A stretch of DNA of 64,000 bases. Origin: Hoyosella subflava DQS3-9A1. Its GTDB lineage: Bacteria > Actinomycetota > Actinomycetes > Mycobacteriales > Mycobacteriaceae. Numbering within the stretch: the stretch's first letter is position 1; the number at the start of each line of letters is the position of its first letter. The stretch covers positions 3,534,001 through 3,598,000 of the forward strand of contig NC_015564.1 in assembly GCF_000214175.1 (NCBI RefSeq), in the 5' to 3' direction. Below, piece by piece: positions 29,393 to 38,383 of this stretch. Below the pieces are notes generated by a model, which saw nothing but the letters and a program-made list of their open reading frames with translations, did no database searches and was not told the DNA's origin. The translations under genes were made by a program, and so were the position numbers.

Positions 29393-30120
29393 GGGCTGGG
29401 ACGCATCGCTTCGCGCACCTCACCGAGGAGTTCCCGCATCGCGTTCTCCGCGTCGGCGCTGCGGCCGTCCGCGACGGCATGTGCCACCGTCTCGTGCAGA
29501 TCAAGTGCCTTGGCTTCGGGGCGGTGCGGCATTAGCCCCAGCGTCGTTCTGCCTTCGAGGACAACTGCGATGACGTCAGTGAGCGCCGCGAACATTTCGT
29601 TCCCACCCGCGGTGAGGAGCAATGCGTGAAAAGCGATATCGAGTTCGAGGAACTGCTTGAGCTCCCCTGCCTCGCCGAGTTCCCGCATTCCCTTGGCGAG
29701 TTCTACCGCTCGGGCACGCTCGGCGGCGGAGGCACCTCGCGCGGCCGCTGCTGCTGCCATGGGCTCGACGGCTATGCGCAACTCTGTCAGGGTACGCATC
29801 TGCGCGTCACGGTCGGGGCCGGACAGGCGCCACCAGATGACGCGTGGGTCGAACACTTGCCACGATGATTTCGGCTGGACGATGATGCCGACCCGTCGTC
29901 GCGACGTTGCGAGGCCAAGCGATTCGAGTAGGCGCATGGTTTCGCGCGCTACGGTCCGGGAAATCGCGAACTGCTGCTGAATCTTGTCGAGCGTGAGCAC
30001 CTGCCCCGCGGTGAGTTCGCCAGCAGTGATGCGCCGCCCGATGACGTCGAGCACTGAATTGTGCAGCACGCCAGCTATACCGGCGCTGCTGGCCGCTCCA
30101 CCGCTGCCCTGTGCTGTCAC
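29389..30120 (-). CDS. gntR: GntR/FadR-family regulator of gluconate genes
   Basis: This 243-residue protein has an N-terminal winged HTH at about 15-80 (GVLHNSVLDVIGRRITAGEL, then IQQQFAISRTVARETMRLLE). An all-helical FCD effector domain follows, with the metal-binding LDIAFHALLL and ETVAHAVADG segments. It is divergent from gntK-gntP, and two operator-like palindromes lie between them, so it very likely represses gluconate uptake and phosphorylation and is released by gluconate or a phosphorylated product. Confidence 0.88.
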   Translation of the reverse strand: MTAQGSGGAASSAGIAGVLHNSVLDVIGRRITAGELTAGQVLTLDKIQQQFAISRTVARETMRLLESLGLATSRRRVGIIVQPKSSWQVFDPRVIWWRLSGPDRDAQMRTLTELRIAVEPMAAAAAARGASAAERARAVELAKGMRELGEAGELKQFLELDIAFHALLLTAGGNEMFAALTDVIAVVLEGRTTLGLMPHRPEAKALDLHETVAHAVADGRSADAENAMRELLGEVREAMRPSP

Positions 30121-30162
30121 ATTCTCAGCCTATCTCTGCGGGGGACTTCACATTCACAACCC

Positions 30163-30177
30163 AAAGGTGATATCTTT
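30163..30177. promoter_or_regulatory. GntR operator candidate 1
   Basis: AAAGGTGATATCTTT, an imperfect 15-bp palindrome, lies in the gntR-gntK divergent region. Its centre is 22 bp from that of the second, better palindrome, which puts both on the same face of the helix. Confidence 0.6.
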
Positions 30178-30184
30178 CACACTC

Positions 30185-30199
30185 AAAGGTAGTACCTTT
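30185..30199. promoter_or_regulatory. GntR operator candidate 2
   Basis: AAAGGTAGTACCTTT has perfect seven-base arms around a single central base. It is located 51 bp upstream of the gntK start, in position to block the gntK-gntP promoter. Confidence 0.65.
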
Positions 30200-30249
30200 A
30201 CTGTGAACATCTATTGCACTCGCCGTGACCGGCGCAAGGAGGAAGCCCC

Positions 30250-30801
30250 ATGCCAGCTCAACAACCCAGGAATGCCTTGGTCGTGATGGGTGTCGCCGGA
30301 GTCGGCAAAACCACCACCGCACAGCTTCTTGCAGAACAGCTTGGCTGGATGCGAGCGGAAGCGGACGAGTTCCACCCGCACACCAATATCGACAAAATGG
30401 CGTCCGGTACGCCGCTTACTGACGCCGACCGGATGCCCTGGCTCGAGTCGATTCGCGACTGGATCAGCGAACAGGCGGCCGCTGGCCACGATGTCGTCCT
30501 CACGTGTTCGGCGCTCAAGCGCTCGTACCGGGATGTGTTGCGCCAAGCCGATGCACGGGTACGTTTCGTATTTCTTCACGGGCCCGCACCCCTCATCGCC
30601 GAGAGGATGCAGCAGCGCTCAGGCCACTTCATGCCGACGTCGCTACTGGACTCACAGTTCGGTGATCTCGAGCCGCTTCACCCAGATGAAGACGGCGTGA
30701 CGGTCGACTTGAGGGACACCACACACCAGATCGTCACCACTGCACTGACCGCCCTGAACCTCGCCAACCCAGACCTTCCACAGCTCGGAGCGCAGTCATG
30801 A
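30250..30801 (+). CDS. gntK: Gluconokinase
   Basis: This 183-residue kinase converts gluconate to 6-phosphogluconate for the pentose-phosphate pathway. Walker A is MGVAGVGKTTTAQLLA near the N-terminus, followed by the family motif EADEFHPHTNIDKMASGTPL with substrate-contacting residues. CSALKRSYRDVLR and LLDSQFGDLEPL complete it. AAGGAGGAAGCCCC precedes the ATG. Its stop overlaps the gntP ATG (ATGA). Confidence 0.95.
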   Translation: MPAQQPRNALVVMGVAGVGKTTTAQLLAEQLGWMRAEADEFHPHTNIDKMASGTPLTDADRMPWLESIRDWISEQAAAGHDVVLTCSALKRSYRDVLRQADARVRFVFLHGPAPLIAERMQQRSGHFMPTSLLDSQFGDLEPLHPDEDGVTVDLRDTTHQIVTTALTALNLANPDLPQLGAQS

Positions 30802-32186
30802 TCACTACTGACGATTGGGTGCAAACTCTCAGTGCGGGCACGCTGCTCGCCATTGCCACGGGCGCAGTCGCGGTGCTGCTCTTCCTCATCATCAAACTAC
30901 GCGTGCATGCGTTCCTGGCGCTGGTCCTGGTGAGCCTTCTGACCGCGTTCGCAACCGGAATTCCCTCCGGCGACGTGATTCCCACGCTGACGGAAGGCTT
31001 TGGCAGCACACTCGGTGCGGTAGCGCTGCTGGTTGGCCTCGGTGCCATGCTCGGCAGACTCATTGAAGTCAGCGGCGGCGCACAGGCACTGACCGACGCG
31101 CTCATCAACAAATTTGGCGAAGAGAAAGCTCCGCTCGCGCTCGGCATCGCATCACTGATCTTCGGCTTCCCCATATTTTTCGATGCCGGTTTCGTCGTCA
31201 TGCTTCCGATTCTCTTCACTGTCGCGCGCAGACTCGGCGGCGGCGTGCTCCGCTACGGGATTCCCGTCGCAGGTGCGTTCTCGGTGATGCACATCTTCGT
31301 GCCACCGCACCCCGGGCCGGTCGCGGCCACTGAACTCCTCGGCGCCGACGTGGGACTAGTCATCCTCCTCGCGCTGGTAGTCGCCATCCCCACGTGGTAC
31401 CTGACGAGCTACCTGTTCGGACTGTGGGTTGGGAAAAGGATCGTACTGCCCGTTCCCGACATCCTGATGGGCGGACCACAGGCGGAACACGATGAGGATC
31501 CGCCCTCGGCGCTGACTGTCATCGCGCTGCTCCTTCTCCCCCTCCTCATGATTTTCGCCAACACCGGACTCGACACAGCGCGTGCGGCCGGCTGGGTGGA
31601 TGGCGACGCCGAATGGTTCACTCTCGCACGAGCACTTGGCTCCACCCCCGTCGCCCTCCTCGCGACCGTGCTAGTCGCGTCGTACGTTCTCGGCACCCGG
31701 CGCGGACGCGGCGCAGATGTCGTCGAAAAGCTCATTGATTCAGCGCTAGGTCCGGTCTGCGCGATCATCCTCATCACCGGCGCCGGCGGCATGTTCGGCG
31801 CAGTACTCCGCGCAAGCGGCGTGGGCGACGCGCTGTCGGACGCGCTCGGGGATATGGGACTGCCTGTCATCGTGGCTGCCTACATCGTGGCGGCGGCACT
31901 GCGGATCGCACAGGGCTCGGCGACTGTGGCACTCATTACGGCGGCCGGCCTTGTGCAGCCTGCCGTCTTCCTGGGCGATTTCAACTCGGTTGAGCTCGCC
32001 GCGATCGTTCTCGCGCTGGCAGCTGGTTCGGTGACGGCAAGCCACGTCAACGATTCTGGCTTCTGGCTGGTAGGGCGTTTTCTGGGGATGGATGTCAAGA
32101 CGACCCTCAAAACTTGGACCGTCATGCAGACCGCAATTGGCTTGATGGGCTTCGGGATCGCGTCAGCGATCTTCGCTATCGCCTAG
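30798..32186 (+). CDS. gntP: Gluconate:H+ symporter (GntP family)
   Basis: This 462-residue polytopic membrane permease has about 12-14 helices. Family landmarks include the GVGALLVGLGAMLGRL-like segment (seen as VALLVGLGAMLGRLIEVSGG), FGFPIFFDAGFVVMLPI, FVPPHPGPVAATELLGAD and GSVTASHVNDSGFWLVGRF. It is translationally coupled to gntK and presumably repressed by the divergent gntR. Specificity for gluconate rests mainly on this context. No gnd gene is nearby. Confidence 0.92.
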   Translation: MITTDDWVQTLSAGTLLAIATGAVAVLLFLIIKLRVHAFLALVLVSLLTAFATGIPSGDVIPTLTEGFGSTLGAVALLVGLGAMLGRLIEVSGGAQALTDALINKFGEEKAPLALGIASLIFGFPIFFDAGFVVMLPILFTVARRLGGGVLRYGIPVAGAFSVMHIFVPPHPGPVAATELLGADVGLVILLALVVAIPTWYLTSYLFGLWVGKRIVLPVPDILMGGPQAEHDEDPPSALTVIALLLLPLLMIFANTGLDTARAAGWVDGDAEWFTLARALGSTPVALLATVLVASYVLGTRRGRGADVVEKLIDSALGPVCAIILITGAGGMFGAVLRASGVGDALSDALGDMGLPVIVAAYIVAAALRIAQGSATVALITAAGLVQPAVFLGDFNSVELAAIVLALAAGSVTASHVNDSGFWLVGRFLGMDVKTTLKTWTVMQTAIGLMGFGIASAIFAIA

Positions 32187-32328
32187 GACCCGCGCTACAG
32201 CAGCAAAGCATCACTGTGCGCTGGATCAACGTCGACGAGGGACGCATCCGCCCATCGGGGATTGCGGCCCTTGTCGACCAGGCGCAGAACCTGTACTTGG
32301 TGGCCGCTTCACAATAGGCTGGTGCGTC

Positions 32329-32787
32329 ATGAGCGATACCTATCGGATCGATGTTGCCGATCCGTCGTCGGGGACGTACCTCGGACTGATTTCACTGAAC
32401 CAGGAAGTCACCGCGATCGCGCGGAAAGCCGGTATCCCCCGTGGTCTCGCGGAACTTCTGAAGGTCCGGGCATCGCAGCTCAATGGATGCGCGCACTCGA
32501 TGCGCGCCTGCACCGAAGATGCGGCGAAGGCGGGTGAAGACCGCGCACGACTCTCAGTACTTCCCGCCTGGCGCCGTACCGGCCTGTTCACCCCCATGGA
32601 GCGTGGCGCGCTCGGCCTGGCCGAGGCAATCACCGCGCTTCCGGGGCAGGACATTCCACCCGTGGTGATTCGCGAAGCACGGTCAGTTCTGACTGAGCAG
32701 CAATACATCGCAGTCACGTGGATCACGATGATGGTCAACATGTGGAACCGGATCGCCATGCTGAGTGGCTATCCAGTGGAGAAGTGA
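32329..32787 (+). CDS. Carboxymuconolactone decarboxylase/AhpD-like protein lacking CxxC
   Basis: This 152-residue all-helical AhpD-fold protein resembles the alkylhydroperoxidase-like group. Homologues carry NGCxxCxxxH, in which both Cys and the His act in the proton relay. Here the sequence reads LNGCAHSMRACTEDA, so the second Cys is Ser and the His is Cys. Peroxidase activity by the standard mechanism is unlikely. The rest of the fold (ALGLAEAITALPG, YIAVTWITMMVNMWNRIAM) is intact. It follows gntP by about 140 bp and may have its own promoter. Confidence 0.8.
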   Translation: MSDTYRIDVADPSSGTYLGLISLNQEVTAIARKAGIPRGLAELLKVRASQLNGCAHSMRACTEDAAKAGEDRARLSVLPAWRRTGLFTPMERGALGLAEAITALPGQDIPPVVIREARSVLTEQQYIAVTWITMMVNMWNRIAMLSGYPVEK

Positions 32788-32791
32788 GTCC

Positions 32792-33469
32792 TCACTCGCG
32801 GCTCACTGCTTTGCGCGTTCTGGCGCGACCGGGAATTTGATCATCCGCGCAGGCGCGCTCGACCGCCGTGAAATGACCGCGATAGTAGAACAACCGGCCG
32901 AGAAGCGGATTCTTGACTTCGACCTCGATGCCATGATGCTGCTTATCGTCATCCCACCACTCGCGAGCCTCCGTCCGTGCTGACGCGAGTGCCGGCAAGC
33001 GTGGCGCGAACGGTATGAGAAACCTCGGTGCTCCGCTTGTGAAGCGCAGTGCCCCTTTGTCATCCACCCAGAGTTGAGTCTTGACCGCCAAATCTGGCTG
33101 GGCGCCGAGGTAGTCGACGACGTAACTGCCAGTTTTGCTTCCCACCATGGTGGAATCCATCTCCGCGGTCTTACCCGCGAAGTGGAACGTGCGTACCGTC
33201 GCGTGCGTTTCGCGTCCAAGGGGGTCGGTGTACGCGTAGTTCTCTACCTCGAATGGGACGTCAAGCCCCGTCCGTGACGGCGCAATCCTTCGCGAGCCCA
33301 GGATCCATGCAACTGGCACCGGAACCGCGAGGGAGTGCGACATCTCCTCCATCACACCGGTACCGATCTGGCACACACCATCCGCTGCCGAGAATCCGAA
33401 CCGCCACTGCACCTTCGGATGCAGACGCGAAAATCGCTCACCGAGCGCATGCTCGACAACTGACGGCAT
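32792..33469 (-). CDS. DUF4166 domain protein
   Basis: This 225-residue protein matches the DUF4166 family, found alone or fused to saccharopine-dehydrogenase-like or other enzymes. Typical parts are HALGERFSRLHPKVQWRF at the N-terminus, the FEVENYAYTDPLGRET and RTFHF segments, and the C-terminal VEVKNPLLGRLFYYRGHFT. It is soluble with no signal. The role is unknown; a lipid or sterol-like ligand fold has been suggested for such beta-rich families, but nothing here tests that. It converges with the AhpD-like gene. Confidence 0.78.
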   Translation of the reverse strand: MPSVVEHALGERFSRLHPKVQWRFGFSAADGVCQIGTGVMEEMSHSLAVPVPVAWILGSRRIAPSRTGLDVPFEVENYAYTDPLGRETHATVRTFHFAGKTAEMDSTMVGSKTGSYVVDYLGAQPDLAVKTQLWVDDKGALRFTSGAPRFLIPFAPRLPALASARTEAREWWDDDKQHHGIEVEVKNPLLGRLFYYRGHFTAVERACADDQIPGRARTRKAVSRE

Positions 33470-33496
33470 AAGGTAATCCTCCCATCACGAACACGG

Positions 33497-34612
33497 CTAC
33501 GAACCGAGATAGAAGCGACCGCCCTGATCGTCACGGCAGTGCGCAGACACACCGTACTCTCGCACCTCCGGTCCTGCCAGGACCTCACCGCCTGCTGCCC
33601 TAATGAATTCCGGTGCGGCAGAAGCATCATCGACCCGCCACATCGGAATGACCCGGTCTTCCGGTGCCCGTGTCATTCCGCTCATTGGATGGATCCCCAT
33701 CATCTCGAACCCGCCACGTTCCTCGCTTCCTTCGAACTGCCAGCCGACGACATCTCGAAAGAACTGCTGTGTCTCATCAAGGTCGACCACCTCGAACGTC
33801 AAATATGCGGGGTCGCCCGGGCCGTCCCCGTTGATCGCGGGACGCCGCTCGTCTCCGCTGATCTCGGCCAGCTCAAACCGGATCCCGTGCGGCCCGCGGC
33901 ACGCCACGATCTCACCGTCGCGTGTCCACGCGCCGCCGGATGCTTCTACGCCGGTCAACGCGTCATCAAGGCTTCGTACCGCGTAACGGCACCGCAGTTC
34001 GCTGACGTCATTGCCGCCTTCGAGGAAGATCACCGCATTTGTGTTCGTGACGCGCAACTGATCGCCTGCCGGCTCCATCTCCCACCCGAGAACAGCTCGG
34101 TAGAACGCCGCGGCCCGGTCAAGATCGGGCGTGCACACCGTGAACGCCGCGATGTCGCCATGACGCAAAGTGCCACCGATGGGCGCGGCAAGCATCCAGC
34201 GATGACCGAACGCGTCAATGAGCGTCGCGTTTCGCTGACCATGACTCTGATACGTCCAGCGCTCAACCCGGCCTCCGGCCTCACGTGCACGGGTGAGAAC
34301 CAAGTCAGGGTCATCAACCGGAATCATGAGGCTCACCGACGCGGTACCCGTACGGGGCGCTGTCAGACCCATCTCCGGAAACTCCTCGGCCAGGTAGATG
34401 ACGCCCTCGCCGATCGTGAGTTCCGCGTGCCCTATGCGTCCGTCGTCCATCGTGATCGGCTCGCCGCGCACGCTCGCGCCGAAGACTTTCGTGTACCAGT
34501 TGAGGGCTTCATGCGCCCCGTTGACGATAAGGTATGGCACGGCTCCCGGCCGGGGGAACCCGCTCGGTTCCACGAGGTCATTCGCGGTGTCGATCGCTCC
34601 CGGATCGGTCAT
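33497..34612 (-). CDS. Triple-domain VOC (glyoxalase-like) protein
   Basis: This 371-residue protein is built of three consecutive VOC domains. Domain 1 spans about 22-145 (VPYLIVNGAHEALNWYTKVFGA, then IDAFGHRWMLA), domain 2 about 150-250 (IAAFTVCTPDLDRAAAFYRA, then GPHGIRFELAE) and domain 3 about 262-370 (YLTFEVVDLDETQQFFRDVV, then DDQGGRFYLGS). Most relatives have one or two domains; domain 1 is of PhnB type and domains 2-3 look more like each other. Metal ligands differ between domains, so not all may be catalytic. It is six bases upstream of ppk2 on the same strand. Confidence 0.82.
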   Translation of the reverse strand: MTDPGAIDTANDLVEPSGFPRPGAVPYLIVNGAHEALNWYTKVFGASVRGEPITMDDGRIGHAELTIGEGVIYLAEEFPEMGLTAPRTGTASVSLMIPVDDPDLVLTRAREAGGRVERWTYQSHGQRNATLIDAFGHRWMLAAPIGGTLRHGDIAAFTVCTPDLDRAAAFYRAVLGWEMEPAGDQLRVTNTNAVIFLEGGNDVSELRCRYAVRSLDDALTGVEASGGAWTRDGEIVACRGPHGIRFELAEISGDERRPAINGDGPGDPAYLTFEVVDLDETQQFFRDVVGWQFEGSEERGGFEMMGIHPMSGMTRAPEDRVIPMWRVDDASAAPEFIRAAGGEVLAGPEVREYGVSAHCRDDQGGRFYLGS

Positions 34613-34618
34613 GGATCA

Positions 34619-35515
34619 TCACTTCCCAGCCTTCGACTTCTTCTTTTTCGCCTTTTTGCTGTTACCTAGCAGCGTAGCGGCGTAGTTCTCGACGTAGCGG
34701 AACTGTTCCCGGGGTGGGCGCTGATAATTGGTCGCGGCGGGCCGCGGCGGCACCTCGACCTTTGGGGGTTCAACATGCTCGTACGGGATGGACTGCAGCA
34801 GATGGTTGATGACGTTGATCCGCGAGTTCCGTTTGTGTTCACTTTCCACGGTGTACCAGGGGGCCTCTGGGATGTCCGTGTGGACAAACATTTCGTCCTT
34901 GGCTCGCGAGTATTCCTCCCAGCGCACGATTGACTGCAAATCCATGGGGGACAGTTTCCACTGCCGCATGGGGTCGTTCAGCCGGGAATGGAAGCGGCGT
35001 TCCTGCTCGACATCGGAAACCGAAAACCAGTACTTCCTCAGCATGATCCCGTCTTCGACGAGCAGCCGCTCAAAGGTAGGCACCTGGTGGAGGAAGCGAA
35101 AATACTCGTCGCTTGTGCAGAAGCCCATCACACGCTCCACACCAGCCCGGTTGTACCACGAACGGTCTAGGAGCACGATCTCCCCTGCAGCGGGAAGGTG
35201 CTGGATATAGCGCTGAAAGTACCATTGCGTCCGCTGGCGTTCGGTGGGCGCGGGCAGCGCGACCACGCGGCAGAGCCGCGGGTTGAGGTACTCGGTGATC
35301 CGCTTGATCGCAGACCCCTTACCAGCCGCGTCCCGGCCCTCGAAAACAGCGACGATCCGGGCACCCGTATCTTGCACCCAATGCTGCATCGAAACTAGCT
35401 CGGCCTGCAATCGCTTCAGTTCGGGCTCGTAAACATCGATCGGAAGCTTTTTCTCGGCAGATTTCGCCTTGCCGTTGTATTCCGCTACCCCGGAGGAATC
35501 CTTCTTCGCAGCCAT
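34619..35515 (-). CDS. ppk2: Polyphosphate kinase 2
   Basis: This 298-residue PPK2-family kinase transfers phosphate between polyphosphate and nucleoside di- or monophosphates. Walker A is EGRDAAGKGSAIKRITEYL and Walker B is LLDRSWYNRAGVERVMGFC. Lid residues are in the DPMRQWKLSPMDLQS segment, followed by DIPEAPWYTVES. The C-terminal tail is very Lys-rich (KKAKKKKSKAGK). Length and motifs fit single-domain class I enzymes. With ppx near 8 kb it gives the window both a polyphosphate-using and a polyphosphate-degrading enzyme. Confidence 0.95.
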   Translation of the reverse strand: MAAKKDSSGVAEYNGKAKSAEKKLPIDVYEPELKRLQAELVSMQHWVQDTGARIVAVFEGRDAAGKGSAIKRITEYLNPRLCRVVALPAPTERQRTQWYFQRYIQHLPAAGEIVLLDRSWYNRAGVERVMGFCTSDEYFRFLHQVPTFERLLVEDGIMLRKYWFSVSDVEQERRFHSRLNDPMRQWKLSPMDLQSIVRWEEYSRAKDEMFVHTDIPEAPWYTVESEHKRNSRINVINHLLQSIPYEHVEPPKVEVPPRPAATNYQRPPREQFRYVENYAATLLGNSKKAKKKKSKAGK

Positions 35516-35529
35516 GGGGTGAGGCTACT

Positions 35530-35554
35530 CGGCACAACGACTCGTCGTATGCCG
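35530..35554 (-). terminator. Hairpin between ABC-F gene and ppk2
   Basis: CGGCA and ACGAC pair with GTCGT and TGCCG, with a small internal bulge and a short loop. It lies about 30 bp downstream of the ABC-F stop, in the 70-bp gap before ppk2. No clear T-run follows, so it is a possible terminator or ppk2 leader structure. Confidence 0.4.
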
Positions 35555-35585
35555 GATTACCGCAGTTTCCTGTCTGTCCCGTGCG

Positions 35586-37391
35586 TCAGCCCAGTTCGTC
35601 GGCGAGCTCTAGCCAGCGCTCCTCGAGATCTTCATGTTCGCTGTCGATCGCCTTGAGTTGCGCATGAAGCTTGTGGAGGCGTTCGGGATCGGTCGCTGCC
35701 GCCGCAAGCTCCGCGTGCAAATCGCCTTGCCGCTGTTCGAGTTTGGCTATCGCGCGCTCAAGCCGCGTCAGTTCCTTGTGCGCAGCACGTTCCGCCGCGC
35801 CGCCCTTCGTTTTCGTAGGCGCGGTCTCGGCCTGCCCGCCAGGGGCCGGTTTGGCCACCGCTGTGGGCTTCCCAGAACCCGCTGCGTTTGAAGCCCGCCG
35901 CTGCAGATACTCTTCGATCCCGCGCGGCAGATGCGTCAGCTGTCCATCTCCGAAGAGGGCGTAGACCGAATCGCACACACGCTCAGTCAGGTACCGATCG
36001 TGGCTGATCACCACGAGTGTGCCGGGCCAGCTGTCGAGCAAGTCTTCTAGCTGCTGCAGGGTGTCGATATCGAGGTCGTTTGTCGGTTCGTCGAGGAGAA
36101 GCACGTTGGGCTCCGCCATCAGGATCCGGGTGAGTTGCAGGCGGCGCCGTTCACCACCGGACAGGTCGGCGACAGGTGTCCACTGCCGCGCGGGCGGAAA
36201 GCCAAGGCGCTCCGCGAGCTGGGAGGCGGACATCTCCTTATCCCCCAAAATCACGCGCCTGCCCACTTCCTCCACTGCCTCGAGCACCCGCATTTCTGGC
36301 GGTAGATCATCGAGTTCCTGCCGCAGCCAGCCCAATTGAACGGTTTTGCCCTCGACGCGACGTCCCGCAATGAGGTCCGCAGCACCCGCGAGCGCACGCA
36401 AAAGCGTGGTCTTGCCTGATCCGTTGACGCCGACGATGCCGGCCCGTTCGCCCGGCGCGAGCCTCCAGGTAACGTCGTGAAGCAACTCTCGGCCATCGGG
36501 CGTGCTGAGCGTGACATCTTCGAGTTCGATGACGACTTTGCCGAGGCGGCGCGTAGCGAACGCAGAAAGCGTGACGGTGTCGCGCGGCGGTGGGACGTCC
36601 GCGATCAGGCTTTCGGCCGCTTCGACGCGATAGCGCGGTTTTGATGTCCGCGCTTGCGGGCCGCGCCGCAGCCAGGCCAGTTCCTTACGGGCCAGATTCC
36701 GGCGGCGCTCTTCCTGCGCGTCGGAGATCCGGGCGCGTTCAGCCCGCGCGAACACCCAGTCGTTGTATCCGCCTTCGTAGCTTTCCACTCGACCGCCCAC
36801 AACTTCCCACGTGCGTGTGGCCACAGTGTCGAGGAACCAGCGGTCGTGTGTCACGACGACGAGAGCGGAGCGTCGCGTCAGCAGATGATCGGCGAGCCAT
36901 TGCACGCCCTCAACATCGAGGTGGTTGGTGGGCTCATCGAGTATGAGCAAATCCAGGTCTTGTACCAGCGCCGCAGCGAGCCCAACGCGCCGCCGTTCAC
37001 CACCGGACAAGGAATCGACGGGACTGTCGAGGTGACGTTCCGCTTCGCGGAGTCCGATTCCTGTCAGGATGCCTCTGATACGCGCGTCTGATGCCCATTC
37101 GTGCTCCGCTAACCCGAGTGGGCCAAAGACGACGTCCCCGACGGTCGCGCCGGCGGGTAGCTCACCGCGCTGCGTGACGACCGCTACCCGTACGTCGTTT
37201 CTGCGGCTGACACGGCCGTCATCCACACGCGTCACACCAGCGAGAACCTCGAGCAGCGTTGTTTTGCCGCCACCGTTGAGTCCAACTACGCCGATGCGCT
37301 CCCCTGCCTCCACTCCCAGAGAGACCCCCTCGAGAAGCGGCTTCACGCCGAACGACTTCGAGACCTGTTCAAGGTTGACCAGGTTTGCCAC
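35586..37391 (-). CDS. ABC-F family ATPase (Uup/EttA-like)
   Basis: This 601-residue soluble protein has two ABC domains and no membrane segments. Domain 1 has GLNGGGKTTLLEVLAG, LSGGERRRVGLAAALVQ and LLILDEPTNHLD. Domain 2 has GVNGSGKTTLLRALAG, LSGGERRRLQLTRILM and LLLDEPTNDLD. A C-terminal coiled coil after about residue 530 (ELTRLERAIAKLEQRQGDLH) is the Uup-type CTD. ABC-F proteins act on ribosomes, in translation regulation or antibiotic protection; no resistance context is visible here. The GTG start directly follows the ispE stop (TGAGTG), so it is coupled to ispE. Confidence 0.92.
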   Translation of the reverse strand: MANLVNLEQVSKSFGVKPLLEGVSLGVEAGERIGVVGLNGGGKTTLLEVLAGVTRVDDGRVSRRNDVRVAVVTQRGELPAGATVGDVVFGPLGLAEHEWASDARIRGILTGIGLREAERHLDSPVDSLSGGERRRVGLAAALVQDLDLLILDEPTNHLDVEGVQWLADHLLTRRSALVVVTHDRWFLDTVATRTWEVVGGRVESYEGGYNDWVFARAERARISDAQEERRRNLARKELAWLRRGPQARTSKPRYRVEAAESLIADVPPPRDTVTLSAFATRRLGKVVIELEDVTLSTPDGRELLHDVTWRLAPGERAGIVGVNGSGKTTLLRALAGAADLIAGRRVEGKTVQLGWLRQELDDLPPEMRVLEAVEEVGRRVILGDKEMSASQLAERLGFPPARQWTPVADLSGGERRRLQLTRILMAEPNVLLLDEPTNDLDIDTLQQLEDLLDSWPGTLVVISHDRYLTERVCDSVYALFGDGQLTHLPRGIEEYLQRRASNAAGSGKPTAVAKPAPGGQAETAPTKTKGGAAERAAHKELTRLERAIAKLEQRQGDLHAELAAAATDPERLHKLHAQLKAIDSEHEDLEERWLELADELG

Positions 37392-38360
37392 TCACGCACC
37401 CCCATCGACAGCGCGCTCTTGGGCCGGATCATCGGGGCCGCTGTCGGTGTCGATCACCCGCGCACCTGGAACCGGTCCGGTCGCCGTACGAACTGTTCTG
37501 CACACTCCAGTTGCCGAAACTTCGACCCCAACGCTGACCGCATCCTCAGCGTCACGGCACAAAAACGCGCACGTCGGTCCTGAACCCGACACAATTGCAG
37601 CCAGCGCGCCCGCGTCCTTTCCGGCTCGCAACGTTCTCCGAAGCTGCGGTTTCAGCGAAATCGCAGCTGCTTGCAGATCGTTGCCGAGCAGCGGTGCGAG
37701 CGCATCAGGGTCCCCGACGGTCAGCGCGTGCATCAAATCGTCGGCGCTTCCCAGACGTGGGCGTGTGCCGGATTCCCGCAGTCGATCGAGTTCCTTGTAC
37801 ACCGCGGGGGTGCTCAGGCCACCGTTCGCGAAGGCCAGCACCCAGTGGTAAGTACTCCGTGAAAGAACCGGTAACAGCTGCTCGCCGCGCCCAATTCCCA
37901 TCGCGGTACCGCCGCGCAGCGAGAACGGAACATCGCTGCCGAGCTCGGCAGCGAGGTCAGATAGCTCGCCGCGGCTGAGTTCGAGATGCCACAGCGTGTT
38001 GAGGGCGACAAGGGTCGCAGCCGCGTCCGCACTGCCGCCGGCAAGGCCTCCCGCTACAGGGATTCCTTTTCTTATCGCGATGTGGATTCGCGGCGACCGG
38101 CCCGCTTTCTCGGCCATCAGCTGTGCAGCCCGCCACACCAGGTTGTTCTCGTCTAGGGGGACTTCGCGGGCACCTTCGCCTTTTACTGAGACGGTTAGCG
38201 CATCGCCCCGCGTCACGGCGACTTCGTCGTACAGCGAAAGTGCCTGAAAAACTGTTGTTAGCTCGTGGTATCCGTCGTCGCGAAGATCGCCGACCGCCAG
38301 GTGCAGATTTACCTTGGCGGGCGCGCGGACCTTCACCGGTTCGTCAACGACATGCAACAC
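37392..38360 (-). CDS. ispE: 4-diphosphocytidyl-2-C-methyl-D-erythritol kinase
   Basis: This GHMP kinase of the non-mevalonate isoprenoid pathway has 322 residues counted from GTG 38360. It begins [20 protein letters not shown] and has the ATP loop [20 protein letters not shown] near residue 110 and the C-terminal [15 protein letters not shown]. The long upstream open frame overlaps ksgA out of frame and is not homologous. GTG 38336 (314 aa) is an alternative; neither start has a strong ribosome site, consistent with coupling to ksgA, whose stop is 23 bp upstream. Confidence 0.92.
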   Translation of the reverse strand: MLHVVDEPVKVRAPAKVNLHLAVGDLRDDGYHELTTVFQALSLYDEVAVTRGDALTVSVKGEGAREVPLDENNLVWRAAQLMAEKAGRSPRIHIAIRKGIPVAGGLAGGSADAAATLVALNTLWHLELSRGELSDLAAELGSDVPFSLRGGTAMGIGRGEQLLPVLSRSTYHWVLAFANGGLSTPAVYKELDRLRESGTRPRLGSADDLMHALTVGDPDALAPLLGNDLQAAAISLKPQLRRTLRAGKDAGALAAIVSGSGPTCAFLCRDAEDAVSVGVEVSATGVCRTVRTATGPVPGARVIDTDSGPDDPAQERAVDGGA

Positions 38361-38383
38361 AGTTGGACAGCTTAGTGTGTCGA

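Noticed and set aside
32216-32317. Short frame after gntP (GTG start, about 33 codons)
   Set aside because: No ribosome site and no recognisable similarity; it may be chance or a fragment.
33539-34669. 376-codon open frame on the plus strand
   Set aside because: Fully antisense to the triple-VOC gene, which has clear domain homology.
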